Assembly: GCF_000328475.2 (NCBI RefSeq)
Contig: NC_026479.1
Span: 744,001-808,000 of the forward strand
Reading direction: 5' to 3'
DNA: 64,000 nucleotides
DNA from: Mycosarcoma maydis
Lineage: Eukaryota > Basidiomycota > Ustilaginomycetes > Ustilaginales
The notes under the pieces are model-generated. The model searched no databases, was not told the DNA's origin, and saw nothing but the letters and a program-made list of their open reading frames with translations. Positions within the stretch are counted from its first letter, which is position 1; each line of letters opens with the position of its first letter. Shown in pieces: positions 11,415 through 23,156 of this stretch. The position numbers and the translations under genes are program-made.

Positions 11415-13803
11415 GTTGGGCGATATGTGATAGTTAGTCTTGATGGTGACGAGAGCGTGAAGGAGAAGAAGTACAAGAGGTCACACTGACGTCCAAGCTC
11501 ACCCACTTTCCAAAGCGGCGTTGCTGCCTTGTTTTTGCGGGTGACTAAAACACTGGCAGCAAATCGCACTAGTGTCTCCCAGTCTCTCCAGACTGACTCG
11601 TCAGACTGAGCTACAAGCCTTCCAAGCTGGCAACTGCCTGTGCCATCTGCAGGCCCTTCCGTCTCGTTCACATTTTACCGTCACAAGGGCTCGAAGATTT
11701 CAGACTTGGAACTTCAAGGCCTAAAATAATCGAGTAGCAGCCTGGAAGAGCGGAGCGTGGGAACTTTTCTACAATTTCGGTTCCGAAACTAAAGACCTTT
11801 GCACGTGTCGAATGTGACAGTCTAACATCAATCACGTATGCCGAATAATTTATGACTGCCTCTAACTCACGACTTTACTCAGCAGCGAGAAAGGCAGTGG
11901 ATGGATGATCGCTGGCACGGGCCGCCTCCACGCGTCAGGATGGATGGCTGAGTCGGACAGTGAAGGCACACGCGATATATTGTGATCGTCAGCGGCCGCT
12001 CTTCCCTTTGATCCTTATCCATCTGCGTAAGTCATTTCTGACCCCCCACCCTTGTCACTCTGTCCTCTTCGACTCATAACCTGCTCTGCATGTATTCTGC
12101 AGCAGTAACACTGGATCAGTCGCGGACGACGGAACGACGATATTCAATCGATCTCGAATGACGGCTGCTGACCATTCTGTGTTCTTTCATGTTTTCCTTC
12201 CCTCTGATATCGCTTCTTCGCATCTCTCACCGGGCCTTTGTCTGCTCTCTGTCTTCAATGGCACAACAGCGAGGCAGGCGCTTCATCCAGTGAGGTCTTT
12301 ACCGAGGAGAAGCTTATTGCTGATTGCAAATTACCTATATTGCACGTCCTTGCTGTCACCATGACGGCCTGGCAATTTTTGGCACCCATCCTTTGGCTTC
12401 TCCCTCCTTCTTGTCATCGCTATTCGACTCTTTTGCCACCAAAGCTCAAATCTTTCGGTCGCTGCCGAGTCGACTGGACGTGCGTACAAGGAAGGATCAG
12501 GGCGAAGCAGGAGAACGCTTTGTCCCAACGTGTTAATTTGATTGTTTCTACTTTATTCATGTCCGGGTCTAGTTTGTGCCCTTCCTTGCCAGAGTGTACT
12601 CGAACATGAGAATCAGTGTAATCAAGAAATCGGCAGAAACGAGGGTTGATCTGTAATGGGTGCGTGATTGGGTCGATGATGCCCCCAGAAATTTTGCGCT
12701 CTTACGACCCTTCAAACTCGAAACTTAGTAAGCTTGTAATGAAAGCGCTCGTATTTTAGGATTAGAATCGAGACTAACAGTGACCTGCATTTGCATGCAA
12801 TCTGCGCTAGCAGATGCGAGGGCGTTGGGGAGTATATATGTCCAAGTGTCTCTGGCATTCCACTTCTTCGGCCTCATACTTGTAAGTTGGCATGAACCTA
12901 CCCTCAAACTTGATGTGACATCGGACGGTGTCCCTGTTGGCATAGCACACAATCGCGATTCAGTTTAATCACGACGAGATGTTCCAAACGCTCACTGTGG
13001 CTTTGCTATTAGGGTCGCCTTTCGATGACGCAAGTCACAACGGAATGCTGACCACTCTGCCCATTCTGTTCCTCCTGTGTTGCTTTTTTGCTCGCTTTGT
13101 CTTTCTCGATCAACGATCCCTACGGCATTCCATAGACCTTGGCATTTCCACTCTCGCTCAAGCATGGGGGCTGGAGAGAGGGGGTCGGTGGGCTTGCACG
13201 GCCACCCATTTGTCCTACCGCCGACGCCCTCCCGCCTCTCTCCTTTGGGGGGAGGCTTGCCTGAATCTTGGAATTGGTTGGGTTTCTTTCGAGGAGCCCA
13301 ACCTATCTCTTTTTACGTTACATATATTACGTAAGCATGACAATGGCACGTACTGTCATTTTTATATGCCCGCAGAAGAGACCCAAACACGATCAGATGC
13401 CAAGACTGTGACTGACTGATAACTGAAGCAACGGATTCGTGCATCCGCTCATCGAAGCTCCCCCATGCAACCTGCCTGAAGAGCGTGTGTGAAGGCATCA
13501 CTCGTCGCCCTCTCCATTCGGAGACGCCAAACACTAGAATTCATCTTGAGGCAAAGGCGGGGCGTTATGCCTGCCTGACCTCGGAGCACTCAACTGCGTC
13601 ATGACAATCATTATCATTACGTCCAGCATGTCGTAGCGCTACAGCGCTGTAATGTATGAGGGAGGATACACGCGAAATGGCCTTTGTTGGGCAGTTTGAA
13701 ACCATCGTGAATTTTGCATCTATCATTGCATCGAAAATGCTTTACGCTTTGTCAAGGTGTGAGGATCGCAAGAGTTCTAGTGACGGGTTGCTCGACATGG
13801 AAT
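11415..13803. other. 2.4-kb intergenic region without a confident gene
   Basis: This is the largest unexplained stretch on the left half. On the + strand there is an intron-like segment with a GTAAGT donor near 12026 and a CTGCAG acceptor near 12102. Further on are ORFs of 123 codons (12238-12609) and 146 codons (12979-13419, ATG start), the latter with a hydrophobic start. None carries a domain I recognise. It may hold a non-coding transcript or an unrecognised spliced gene. Confidence 0.35.
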
Positions 13804-15219
13804 TCAATCTTTCCTATCGTTGAAGGTGTGCATGGGTAGACTTGAGCCGTCCTTAGATCCAGACATGCTCGAGCTGCCATTTGCAGAGGCGTGACCACCA
13901 AGCTTGGCCGCCTCGGCCTGCTTGTTCTTACCAAATGCGTACACGAGACCCGCGAAGAAGCCGACTGCAATCGCACTGACACTTGAAAAGGTGACGGGTG
14001 GGTCGTGGAAAAAAACCATACCGCTGAGAGCAACGGGAAGCTTGTTCAGGGCGCCCACCATGCTGTACGTGGTACTGGAGGTGGCACGAATGCACCATGC
14101 AGTGGTGTAGCTGATCAGGATGGCACAGGCTCCTGAAAAGACGATGGCCGAGATGAGCTTAGTCTGCTTGTCGTCAGGGAAGTTCTTGTGCAAATTAGCG
14201 TACGACCAGTCCTCAACCAGGAACGACATGAGCAGGAGAACAGGAATGCTAAGGAAGTTGTTGTAGAACATGGTGTCCCAATCCTTGAAGCCGGTGACCT
14301 TGATGCGCTTGCGCATGAGCAAGACGTAGGTGGCACTGCAGATACAGTTGAGCGCCATCCATACGTAGCCACTCGATAGAAGGCCATAGCCCTGAAAGCC
14401 CTCAATAACATCATTGGCCGAAGCGCTCTGAAGCTGAGCGTTGATCGCATCCTTCTCAGTCTTGAGTGGATCGAAGGCGGGAAAGAGAGCGCCCGTGATG
14501 GGATCCTTGGCCATGCCGCCCATGATCGAGTCCGGTGTATGCGGCATGGAAAGGTTGCCAATCGCAAAGACGTTCGAGATGTCAGACCAGGCGGCAATGA
14601 CAGACGAGAGCACCATAAACAGGAAGCTGCAAAGCACGATCCTGGTCACACGACCACCGAACCACATGACTTCACCATACGCGATAAGGATGATGGTGAG
14701 GTTCTTGAAGATAGTATAGACCGAAATGTTGAGATATTGGAGCGCCTTGCTGCCCGTCCAGATGACAAAGACCAGCATGATGCTTAACGGCATCCAGTTC
14801 CAAGCATCTTTCGCGTTGAGACCACGCAGTTGAATCAGACCAGCACGCTCGGCGATCCAGACACAGGTGACACCGACCGTAGACTGGATGAGGAGGACGA
14901 GGAGATTCATGTTGAAGCCGCGGCCCGAAACGGTGAACTTGTTGACAACCGTCATGGTGATGCTAGCAGCACAGTAGCACAGAATCGGCGCCAGCGCCAT
15001 AATACCTACAGCAGGCTTTTCCGAATCGTTGCGCAGAGCCTTGGCGCCCATACGCACATCCTCACGCGCATCGCTGGGTCCACCATTCAGGAAGGGAGCT
15101 CGATCATTTTCTGAAGGACTTGCTGGTCGTGTGATGTCAGGCGTTTGGTGTGCTGCGCCTTGCGGAAGCTCGAGCCGGGTTTCTTGAGGAGTAAAGAAGG
15201 ATCTGCTACCCGAGGACAT
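13804..15219 (-). CDS. VRG4: Golgi GDP-mannose transporter (VRG4 type)
   Basis: 471 residues in one exon from the ATG at 15219. The first ~75 residues are polar and cytosolic, then about ten membrane helices of the nucleotide-sugar transporter/DMT fold. Two signature regions of GDP-mannose transporters are present: [13 protein letters not shown] after TM4, and the GDP-mannose-binding GALNKLP ([15 protein letters not shown]). The protein brings GDP-mannose into the Golgi lumen for mannosylation of proteins and sphingolipids. It is longer than yeast Vrg4 (337), because of the N-terminal extension and a loop of about 60 residues after the sequence SSVIAAWSD. The C-terminus is Lys/Ser-rich. Confidence 0.93.
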   Translation of the reverse strand: MSSGSRSFFTPQETRLELPQGAAHQTPDITRPASPSENDRAPFLNGGPSDAREDVRMGAKALRNDSEKPAVGIMALAPILCYCAASITMTVVNKFTVSGRGFNMNLLVLLIQSTVGVTCVWIAERAGLIQLRGLNAKDAWNWMPLSIMLVFVIWTGSKALQYLNISVYTIFKNLTIILIAYGEVMWFGGRVTRIVLCSFLFMVLSSVIAAWSDISNVFAIGNLSMPHTPDSIMGGMAKDPITGALFPAFDPLKTEKDAINAQLQSASANDVIEGFQGYGLLSSGYVWMALNCICSATYVLLMRKRIKVTGFKDWDTMFYNNFLSIPVLLLMSFLVEDWSYANLHKNFPDDKQTKLISAIVFSGACAILISYTTAWCIRATSSTTYSMVGALNKLPVALSGMVFFHDPPVTFSSVSAIAVGFFAGLVYAFGKNKQAEAAKLGGHASANGSSSMSGSKDGSSLPMHTFNDRKD

Positions 15220-16065
15220 GGTGTCGAGATAAGAAATTGGGCTTGTCGCTCAATAAGAAGCTTGTAGATGATCAAGATGGAAGTGGTCAGAGGGCAAGGC
15301 GCGAGAATCTGGTTGGAAATCGAGAAGAAGCAGGTCGACTAAGAGAACAACACCAAAATTTGTCCGCCGCCGATAAGATCAAACGCCGACGCGTGGCTGG
15401 ACAAGACCAAATGCGGACCAAACTGAAGCTTCTTGGACTACTGCGGCTGAAGAGAGGTAGTGCTGCCAACGAACAATCGGCAATCACGAATGTCGGTAAG
15501 AGTGACCAACTTAAGTTAAGTCTCACAAATGTGTGGTAAGTAGGTTCGGAGTTGGCTGAGGTGCAGGAAGCGGGAAGGCACCACCAAGCATGTGTGCAGT
15601 TTGTTGCAACGCTTTGGCCGAGGCTTGCTGCACGTTGGATCCTGCAGCCGAGGGTCCATTAAGCAGATCCAACAGACACGAATCATTCACGATTCACGAT
15701 TCACGATTCACGATTCGTGATTCTCCAGGGATGTTCGACCGAAGGTAATACACAAATCAGAAGCAGCAAGCACGTGGACCACAACCAGGGAAACCACAGA
15801 ACTGTTAAGCCCGGCAGCACCAAGCGATCTAGAAAAATCGATGAAGCAAGGCGTGAGGCGTGAGGCGTGAGGTGAAGGCTGTGGTTGCACAGCCGAAACG
15901 CGCATGTGATTTTGCTCCACATCTCCTTGTCAACGGGCGCTTCCGCCGACTCAGCACGATTTCATTGCCTCTGCCATCCATAAGGCCTTGCTGCAACGCA
16001 ACCATCATCTTTTGCAACAAGTCCTGCCCCTTCGCACCACTGGAAGTATCGAGATCATAAGAAAA
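15220..16065. other. Divergent intergenic region VRG4 / BAX-inhibitor gene
   Basis: 846-bp spacer with a heptamer array at 15685-15715, a repeat of GTGAGGC near 15850-15872, and no supported ORF. It should hold both promoters. Confidence 0.55.
15685..15715. repeat. Heptamer array (ATTCACG)n
   Basis: Four perfect head-to-tail copies of ATTCACG, followed by one inverted copy (ATTCGTGAT). Same family as the array at 32764. Confidence 0.85.
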
Positions 16066-16887
16066 ATGTCAAGCAACGATCCTGCCGCACCGCCCTCGTA
16101 CACGGCGCCTGCACCAAAGGGCTATCAAGCCGTACCTCAACACGACTCTCCATCTTACGGAGCGGCGGAAACGAGCACCACTCCGCGTAATGTCGACGAG
16201 GAAGGCGATCCGGACGATTTCAAATTCGGAGTCACCGTTGAGCAATCATCGCCAGAGATCCGCGCCATGTTCCTGCGCAAGGTTTACACCGTTCTGTTCT
16301 TCCAGATTCTCGGCACCACCGCGATTGCTGCTATCATGACCACTCGAGGTATCGCCGGCTGGGTCCAGCAAAACCAATGGGCTTTCATTGTCCCTCTCGT
16401 CGGTAGTCTGGTCACCATGGGTTTTCTCTACTTCAAGCGTCACTCTCATCCAACCAACATGATCCTTCTCGGACTGTTCACCGTCCTAGAGTCACTTTCG
16501 CTCGGAACTGTGATCACCTACGTCGACCAGAAAATCGTCCTCCAGGCTATGATTATCACCGCTTTTACTTTCTTCGGCCTCACGCTCTTCACACTCCAGT
16601 CCAAATGGGACTTTGGCAGCATGGGCGGATGGCTGTTTGGCGCGCTCATGGTCTTGGTAGGCGTTGGATTTGTGGGAGTGTTTTTGCCCTACAACCAGAC
16701 CTTCGACCTCATCATGGCGGTCGCAGGCTGCGTCGTGTTCAGCTTGTACATTGTGTACGATACATGGCTGATCCAGAGGAGGCTGAGTGCGGAGGAGTGG
16801 GTACTAGCTAACATCAGCTTGTACCTCGATATTGTTAACCTTTTCATCAACATCTTGCGTATTCTCAACAACCAATCGAGGGATTGA
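16066..16887 (+). CDS. BXI1: BAX-inhibitor-1/TMBIM-family membrane protein (Bxi1-like)
   Basis: 273 residues from the ATG at 16066 (MSSNDPAAPPSYTAPAPKGY). The frame continues upstream only to a TTG. A Pro-rich cytosolic N-terminus (1-70) is followed by the family start IRAMFLRKVYTVLFFQILGT and seven hydrophobic segments. The C-terminal block VFSLYIVYDTWLI...NISLYLDIVNLFINILRIL contains the two Asp residues that form the pH-sensing di-aspartyl pair of TMBIM calcium-leak proteins. Family members act in ER, vacuole or mitochondrial membranes and affect calcium balance and the stress response. Exact location in this organism is not shown by the sequence. Confidence 0.93.
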   Translation: MSSNDPAAPPSYTAPAPKGYQAVPQHDSPSYGAAETSTTPRNVDEEGDPDDFKFGVTVEQSSPEIRAMFLRKVYTVLFFQILGTTAIAAIMTTRGIAGWVQQNQWAFIVPLVGSLVTMGFLYFKRHSHPTNMILLGLFTVLESLSLGTVITYVDQKIVLQAMIITAFTFFGLTLFTLQSKWDFGSMGGWLFGALMVLVGVGFVGVFLPYNQTFDLIMAVAGCVVFSLYIVYDTWLIQRRLSAEEWVLANISLYLDIVNLFINILRILNNQSRD

Positions 16888-17310
16888 GAGGATGCAAACA
16901 TCAACGGGTCACTCTCTTGACCCAGATTGATGACGCAATTTCTCCTGCTTCCGGATGTTACACGTCAGTCGGATCTTGTTGCATGATCATTTCACATGCC
17001 TTCAGTTTTGTACATACCCATTGAGTTAATGTCGTTTCATCTGAATTGAATTGTCATTTCCTGTGTATGTAGTCGTGTGTTTCAAAGAGCCAAAGAGACT
17101 GTGCCAACGGCAAGACGTTGTGAAGGATAAAGGCCATTTCGTGATTGTGTCGCTTGAACCGACCGAATGATGGTCGCACGGCAGAGAGCACACGATCTAA
17201 TCGGCGACAGCAACAATCACGAATCGCACTAGAGTGAATGTGTATGTGCGAGGAAAAGTGACAGTCACACTACAGATTGCGGTTGGCGCTGAGTCCACTA
17301 TCCGAGGGCG
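16888..17310. other. Convergent 3' region BXI1-like / bS16m
   Basis: The genes on both sides end here. Nothing recognisable is seen beyond a heptamer-like ATCACGAATCG near 17217. Confidence 0.5.
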
Positions 17311-17796
17311 CTATGATGATTGCGTCTTGTCCTCTGCTGTCGACCTTTTTGTTGCCTTTGCCGTAGCGGGTTGCACAAGCTGACTACTCGGCGGGGGCCT
17401 GTAGATCCCCTTGTAATGTACGCCCTCCGGAACTAGTCCTGCTCGATCCAACAACCTGGCAACGGGCTTACTCGGTTGAGCCCCCAACTTCAACCAATGT
17501 CGAATCCTCTCCTCGTTCCATTCTAATCGCTTTTGCAAGTTCACCTCCTTCGCTCCTGCTTGCGATGCCGAGGGCAATCTGGAAGTCATTAGACCTCCGT
17601 GGCCTGGGATTGCTCCGCTCTGACCGATAAAGGGTGTCGGTAAACGTGCGGACGGTGGTGGGCGTGGAATGGGATCAAATTCTCCCAATTTTTCGATCGG
17701 GCGCGCATCTCGTGGTTTGGAATCATTGATTGCTACCACATGGTAGAATGGATTATTGCGTGTGCCCTTACGGCTGAGTCGAAGACGCACGACCAT
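17311..17796 (-). CDS. MRPS16: Mitochondrial small-subunit ribosomal protein bS16m
   Basis: 161 residues from the ATG at 17796. The start MVVRLRLSRKGTRNNPFYHV and the block DARPIEKLGEFDPIPRP match bS16, and ERIRHWLKLGAQPSKPVARLL is the conserved C-terminal part of the S16 fold. The fungal mitochondrial form carries a Pro/Ser-rich insert between the two (about 47-75) and a basic tail with a PPP segment. It is a structural protein of the mitoribosome small subunit. There is no clear cleavable presequence, as is common for this protein. Confidence 0.93.
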   Translation of the reverse strand: MVVRLRLSRKGTRNNPFYHVVAINDSKPRDARPIEKLGEFDPIPRPPPSARLPTPFIGQSGAIPGHGGLMTSRLPSASQAGAKEVNLQKRLEWNEERIRHWLKLGAQPSKPVARLLDRAGLVPEGVHYKGIYRPPPSSQLVQPATAKATKRSTAEDKTQSS

Positions 17797-18512
17797 GGCG
17801 CTATTGTGGTGGAAACTGTTTGATTCTGCGGCTACGGAGAATGCCAGAGGTGGGAATGCACGAGATCAAAGCAGCCAGGATGGTGTGAAAGAGCGGCGCT
17901 CTGAAAAACACGTCGTGACGATACGAAGAGCAGCTGTATGAAGGGGGTTTGGTGAGGTGCGAGAACCGTCAAAGGGTGAAAACGTAAAGACGATGAGAAG
18001 ATGGTGAGGAGAGGCGAAAGAGCAGATTGGTACAGAGCATATGCAACTTCTTTTCTTTTTCCTGTTCTTCCTCCTGCTCGTCCGAGTGCCGGGAAAACCC
18101 TAATTACACCTGTGCGTGTAGTAGGCCTAACACATATCAATCAGATTTCAGTCAATCACGAGTGAGTTCCACGTTCCACGCTCAGTGCAACCATGCTCAT
18201 GCTCAGTGCTATGTGCTGAAGGGTTCGGATTTGTAGTAACTCGTCTTTCTCTCTAGCGACACAAAGCTCACTCTCAGCTTACAGACGACAGCATGCAGGT
18301 TTCAGCAGCGGCTGGAGTGAGGTTGTTAGTAAACATAGAGTACATAATGCAAAGAGGAGCGCCTAGGATGTGAAACCGATCCGGCTCGGGGTATATCAGA
18401 GAGAAAGCCTTGATGCTTCGGCAGTCACTTTCAAAGAATGGAGGGCGTGTAGCGCACATACATGCCATAGACTATGACAGGCTTCGTCGCAATCCTGTTG
18501 GATGAAATCTTG
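17797..18512. other. Upstream region of bS16m
   Basis: 716 bp between bS16m and the small unknown gene. It holds one AAAACCCTAA telo-box-like motif (separate entry) and short overlapping ORFs that do not look coding. Confidence 0.5.
18094..18103. promoter_or_regulatory. Telo-box-like motif AAAACCCTAA
   Basis: The reverse complement is TTAGGGTTTT, a single telomere-unit-like box about 300 bp upstream of the bS16m start. Similar boxes occur in promoters of translation-related genes in plants and some fungi. Function here is inference. Confidence 0.35.
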
Positions 18513-18911
18513 TCAAGACTTCATGAGCAGATTCAACGCCAGAGTCGCCTCGTCCACCTGCCTTCTTGTGCTTCTCTTGTCTGCAATTGACGATGCGCCG
18601 TACGAGAATGGATCTCGACGATCCTCTTTGTTGTCATTGTTACTCGCAAAAAGCTGACTCGTCTGACCGTCGAGCAATTCTCGTTTCTCCGAATCACGAA
18701 ACTTGTTGGTGCCGTTCTTTTTGGCTTTCGCCTTTGCTTTCGCAGTCTTGAGCGACTTTTTGGCGCTCGTGTGCAAAGAGGAGGCTACGGGAGATGGTTT
18801 TGGAGAATTCGATCCTGATGCACCGAAAGAGGAAGCGGATAAGTGTTGTAGCGAAGATCGCTGTTTCGATGTCGCTGTCGTGGATGAGTCGCATGTAGTC
18901 TTTGCTACCAT
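18513..18911 (-). CDS. Hypothetical basic/Ser-rich protein
   Basis: 132 residues from the ATG at 18911 (MVAKTTCDSSTTATSKQR). No known domain. It is Ser/Lys-rich, with a strongly basic stretch KTAKAKAKAKK in the middle (a possible nuclear signal) and a more hydrophobic end DEATLALNLLMKS that could form a short helix. A TTTCAG acceptor-like site lies 13 bp upstream of the ATG, and the frame beyond it can be read as an exon or intron, so a 5' exon may be missing. The polar composition and the intact ORF favour a real gene, but no family was recognised. Confidence 0.45.
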   Translation of the reverse strand: MVAKTTCDSSTTATSKQRSSLQHLSASSFGASGSNSPKPSPVASSLHTSAKKSLKTAKAKAKAKKNGTNKFRDSEKRELLDGQTSQLFASNNDNKEDRRDPFSYGASSIADKRSTRRQVDEATLALNLLMKS

Positions 18912-19394
18912 CTTTGTGCACGTTCTGAAAGATGAAAATCCACAAACGATAGCTTGTAATGTGTATGTAGGTAGTTGAGTCAGTCGAATGCGTCTCGACG
19001 TAGAGATTCTGATGTAACAAGGTCGTGATGGCGGTGCGGATAGCTGTGACCAGCGGCGGCTTTAAGCGTTGAGGACCCTGTAAGCTGCGCTCGAAAAAAA
19101 AATGTCTTGAAAAATCCGGGTAAATAATCACGAATCACGAATTGTGAATCTGAATCGTGAATGCACGACCTGGTGAAAGAGTTGAAGACTACAACCCAAG
19201 TCCGATTCACGATTAGTTGTCTAGACCTCGGTTTGGTGCTTCAAGCGCATCTGAACGAGATGAGTCCAAAATCAAGTGCAATCACGAATCGAGAATAGTC
19301 AAACGACATCCTTATCTGCTCCCTTCAACCCTGCCATCGACCTTGCATCCATCCAGGACACTGAAAAACCTCGTAGACGTCACCCTCATCAATC
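18912..19394. other. Divergent intergenic region, unknown gene / 58-residue Cys protein
   Basis: 483 bp. It contains a mixed heptamer cluster at 19125-19162 and further single copies near 19205 and 19282. A possible 5' exon of the unknown minus-strand gene could lie at about 18925-19131. Confidence 0.45.
19125..19162. repeat. Heptamer cluster in both orientations
   Basis: Copies of ATCACGA followed by inverted copies (TTGTGAA, TCGTGAA), so the cluster can form an imperfect hairpin. Confidence 0.65.
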
Positions 19395-19658
19395 ATGGCT
19401 TTCCTCTCGATCCAGTCGGCTCCCTCGGCCGGCGAGAATATGACCAACTCTTGCATGGCCGCAACATGTAAGTGCCAGCTTCTCACACATTTCCGCTCGC
19501 CACTTGTCGTTCTGGTCGGTCAAACGTCATACTCACACGATTGTTTCGTCACAGGTGACAAATGCGGCAAGACCACCTGGCGTGGATGTGGCCGACACAT
19601 CGATGCCGTTTTCGCCAACGTTCCCGTCGAACAACGCTGCACTTGCCCGCGATCCTGA
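19395..19658 (+). CDS. Small Cys-rich putative zinc-binding protein, two exons
   Basis: Exon 1 is 19395..19467 and exon 2 is 19555..19658. The 87-bp intron starts GTAAGT and ends TCACAG. Splicing joins T/GT into Cys25 and yields 58 residues. The core is CDKCGKTTWRGCGRH (25-39) and ends RCTCPRS, giving CxxC...CGxH...CxC, a plausible single zinc site. The motif CxxCGKxTWxGCGxH...VP...RCxC is familiar from short uncharacterised proteins of fungi and other organisms; the role is unknown. The intron length is a multiple of three and has no in-frame stop, so an unspliced mRNA would encode 87 residues without the CxxC arrangement. It converges on LON, 220 bp away. Confidence 0.8.
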   Translation: MAFLSIQSAPSAGENMTNSCMAATCKCQLLTHFRSPLVVLVGQTSYSHDCFVTGDKCGKTTWRGCGRHIDAVFANVPVEQRCTCPRS

Positions 19659-19878
19659 TCGTGATCTGCAGAACGCAAGCTCACGGCGCCTGCACACATT
19701 TTCAGCTTGCCCAGCTTGCGCAGCTTGCGCACCCGTAATGAGATTCCTCAACCATCATATTTTGTTTCTTCAATTCACCTCACTTGTAGTAACGTTTCCG
19801 GCAGCCTTTGGTCGGCATGAGATGGAAAAGCCGAGGTGAGCGGTGGGCAAGACTGTTCAATAACTGTTGCTACTACGT

Positions 19879-22800
19879 CTAGTTGACTGGTTGATCCTGG
19901 CTAGCACCATCGTCCTCCTTGATCTTCTCCTTTCGGGGTGAAGATTGCGCGATCAACTCTTGACTTTCCATTTCCTCCATCTCCTTCGCCTTGGACGACC
20001 AAGGACCTTGGCCGAATGCGTGGTTGAGAGCGCTCCAGACGTTGTTCACGTAATGAACCTCGAGGTCATCGAGCACCGCCTTCGGTACATCAGCTTCGAC
20101 GTTGGGCTGGTTCTGGGCGGGCAAGATCACCTTGGTGATACCAGCACGGTGAGCAGCAAGCAACTTCTCCTTCAATCCGCCCACAGGCAACACCATTCCA
20201 CGAAGCGACACTTCTCCCGTCATGGCCAGCGTTGGCGCTACCGGTCGGTTGGTCAACAGTGATGTGAGTGAAACAGTAAAGGCAACACCGGCAGAGGGTC
20301 CTTCTTTGCCAATCGCACCCTCAGGCATGTGCAGATGCACATCCTTGTTGTCGAGCAAATTGTCGTTGGCATCCTTGACAATGCCAAGGTCAAACGCGTT
20401 GGTCTTCATCCAAGAGAGAGCAATGGAAGCTGACTCCTTGATCACGTCACCCAGCTTACCCGTCAATTGTAAGCCACCCTTGCCTGGCATGATGGTTGTC
20501 TCGATAGGCATCAGCGAGCCGGAACCGTTGCCAAGGTAGCCGAGTCCCGTCGACACACCAGCAGGCATGGCGCTAGTGTACAGACGGTCTTTGTGGTAGA
20601 CGGGAGGTCCGAGATACTTGCGCAGGCTGTCGATGGTGATCACCACCTTTACGTCCTTGGGCACCGCCATGGGTTGACGCTTCTCCGTTGTCACCTTAGC
20701 AGGCGCCTCGCCAGCGGCTTCCTTGCCAGGCAATTTTCCGTCCTGCTTGGGCTGACTGTCTGGTGTTGCCTCACCCGAAGAGGCTGATGGCTCAGTGAAT
20801 GGCGATAGCGTCTCGCTGCCCTCCGCCGGCTGACTGTCAACATGAGGTGGGGTCACTGACTGGGCGGTGCTGTCGGCAGAGCCTGCAGCGGCGTGCGAAC
20901 TGGGAACAGCATCCTTCTTGGCGCTGGCCAGCTCGCCCTCCTTGGGCTCCGGGAACACCGACTCGCCGTGCTGCTTGACAATGTCGAATGCAATCTTGCG
21001 ATAGACCTTTTCGAGCAGCTTTCGAAGACCACGCACACCACTCTCTCGAGCGTGATGCTTGATGAGGAAATCAATCGTCTCGTCTGGAAGTTCAATGTTG
21101 GCATCCTGCAGGCCAGAAGCCTCCTTGGCTTGAGGAGCCAAGTAGCCGCGCGCAATGTGTCGCTTCTCGTCAGCTGTGTATGACGACACCTCCATGACCT
21201 CCATACGGTCCAGCAAAGGCTGTGGGATGGTCTCGAGCGTGTTGGCGGTGCAAACGAACAAGACTCGCGAGAGATCAACGGGAACATCCATGTAATGATC
21301 CAGGAACGAGCCGTTCTGTTCGGGGTCGAGCATTTCAAGCAGAGCCGAAGAGGGATCACCGTTGTGACCTCGTCCGATCTTGTCAACCTCATCGATGAGG
21401 ATGAGCGGGTTCTCGGTGCCAACCTTCTTGAGCGCCTGGATGGCCTTACCTGGCATGGCACCAACGTAGGTCCTTCGGTGGCCCTTGATTTCGGCTACGT
21501 CGCTGAGACCTCCAACGCTGAAGCGGAAGAATTGACGCTCGACGGCACGTGCGATCGACTTGCCGATCGAAGTCTTTCCGACACCAGGAGGTCCGACAAG
21601 GCAGATGATCTTGCCTTCTACAGTGCCCTTGAGCTTACCAACGGCTAGGAACTCGAGGATGCGATCCTTGACGTCGGAAAGTCCGTAGTGATCTTCGTCA
21701 AGAACACCAGTCGCGTTAGAGATTGAATAGTTCTCAGGCGAGTGGACGCCCCACGGAATGCTGGTGAGCCAGTCGAGATAGCCGCGAGTGACATTGAATT
21801 CGCTTGCGGCAGGCTCGAGAGTCTGAAGCTTATTGAGTTCCTCATCGAACACTTTGCGGACGGCTTCAGGCATGTTGAGTTGGGCAGCCTTTTCGCGGAA
21901 TTTTTCGACCATCTTGTCCTTACCGTCGCTCTCGATGCCGAGCTCCTTCTTGATGCCCTTGAGCTGTTCCATGAGGTAGTACTCGCGCTGTCGCTTCTGG
22001 ATCTTGGACTCGACATCTTTGCTGATCTTGCTCTGCAGCTGAGCATTCATGAGCTCCTTCTTGAGCACGACGAGGGCCTTTTGAAGGCGTTCACGAATGT
22101 CGAGAGCCTCGAGTACGGCCTGCAGCTCGCCCACTTCGCCGGTCGAGACAGCAGCAGCAAAATCGGCAAGCTTCTCGGGTTCCTCGAACACGTTGCCTGC
22201 GCCCTGCGAGATTGAAAAGTTGGCAATCTGGTCGCGGAAGAGCGGATTAAGCTGAGCAATGTCCTTGAAAACACTGATCAACTCGGACATGACGGCACGG
22301 ATGTACTGGTCGTTGCGCTTGTCGTGGGGAGCGGCAGCAAGGTTGGTGACGTTGACGAGCGAGACCGCGTAGTCCTGAAGGAACGATGTCTGGAAAGGCG
22401 CAGAGTGAGAGGGCATGTCTTGACCTTCGATAGCTGTGCCGTCAGAGTTAGCGACAGATTCTCCGTCGACAGCTGCAGGAGGCGAAGGCGGTGCATTTTG
22501 CTGCAGATGAGCTGCAGAGGCATCGTTGACTTCAGGTAGAATCCCATCGTCTCGAGCCTCTTGCTGAATATCGTCGACCCTGGCGATGGAAGCAGCTTTG
22601 ACGGCTTCATTGGCCGCCTCATCGCTTATGGGGTTGGCAGGACCGGCGCCCTCAGAGCCTGGTGGGGGCGAAGGAATAGTTTCACCTGTGGGGGTGATGA
22701 GTTCGTCGATGCGAATGCGGCGATGCGGATAGAGGACGGCGGTGATACCCTCTTCATCTTCGGACTTTTCCTCTCCATCCTTGCCCTTCTTACTGCTTCC

Positions 22801-23100
22801 TGTTTGGCCACCGCCCTGGACAGGAAAGACGCTAGTGACCTGGGCAAAGACACCAACCTTATGAACTTTGCTGAGGTCAGTGATGACATCAGCATCCTCC
22901 TCCTCGTCCTTAAGCAAGAAGGCACCAATGTATGGCTGGCCTCGCTTGAGCGATTCTTTTATGGCAGCGCATACGGCCCGATTCTTGATAACGACGGCTT
23001 TGTAGAAACCGGGGAAGAGTGGACGTCGGGTGATGGGAAGTGCAAGCACTTGGGGATACACGGATGGCACCGTAGAACGAGTGATTGAGTTGTTTCCTGA

Positions 23101-23156
<56 letters not shown>

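Noticed and set aside
12979..13419. 146-codon ORF as a gene
   Set aside because: It has an ATG and a hydrophobic start but no domain, biased composition, and overlaps another open frame; too weak to list as a CDS.
16921..17050. Possible C/D-box snoRNA after the BAX-inhibitor gene
   Set aside because: A TGATGA is followed by a CTGA about 115 bp later, but the first C-box base is wrong and no terminal stem was seen.
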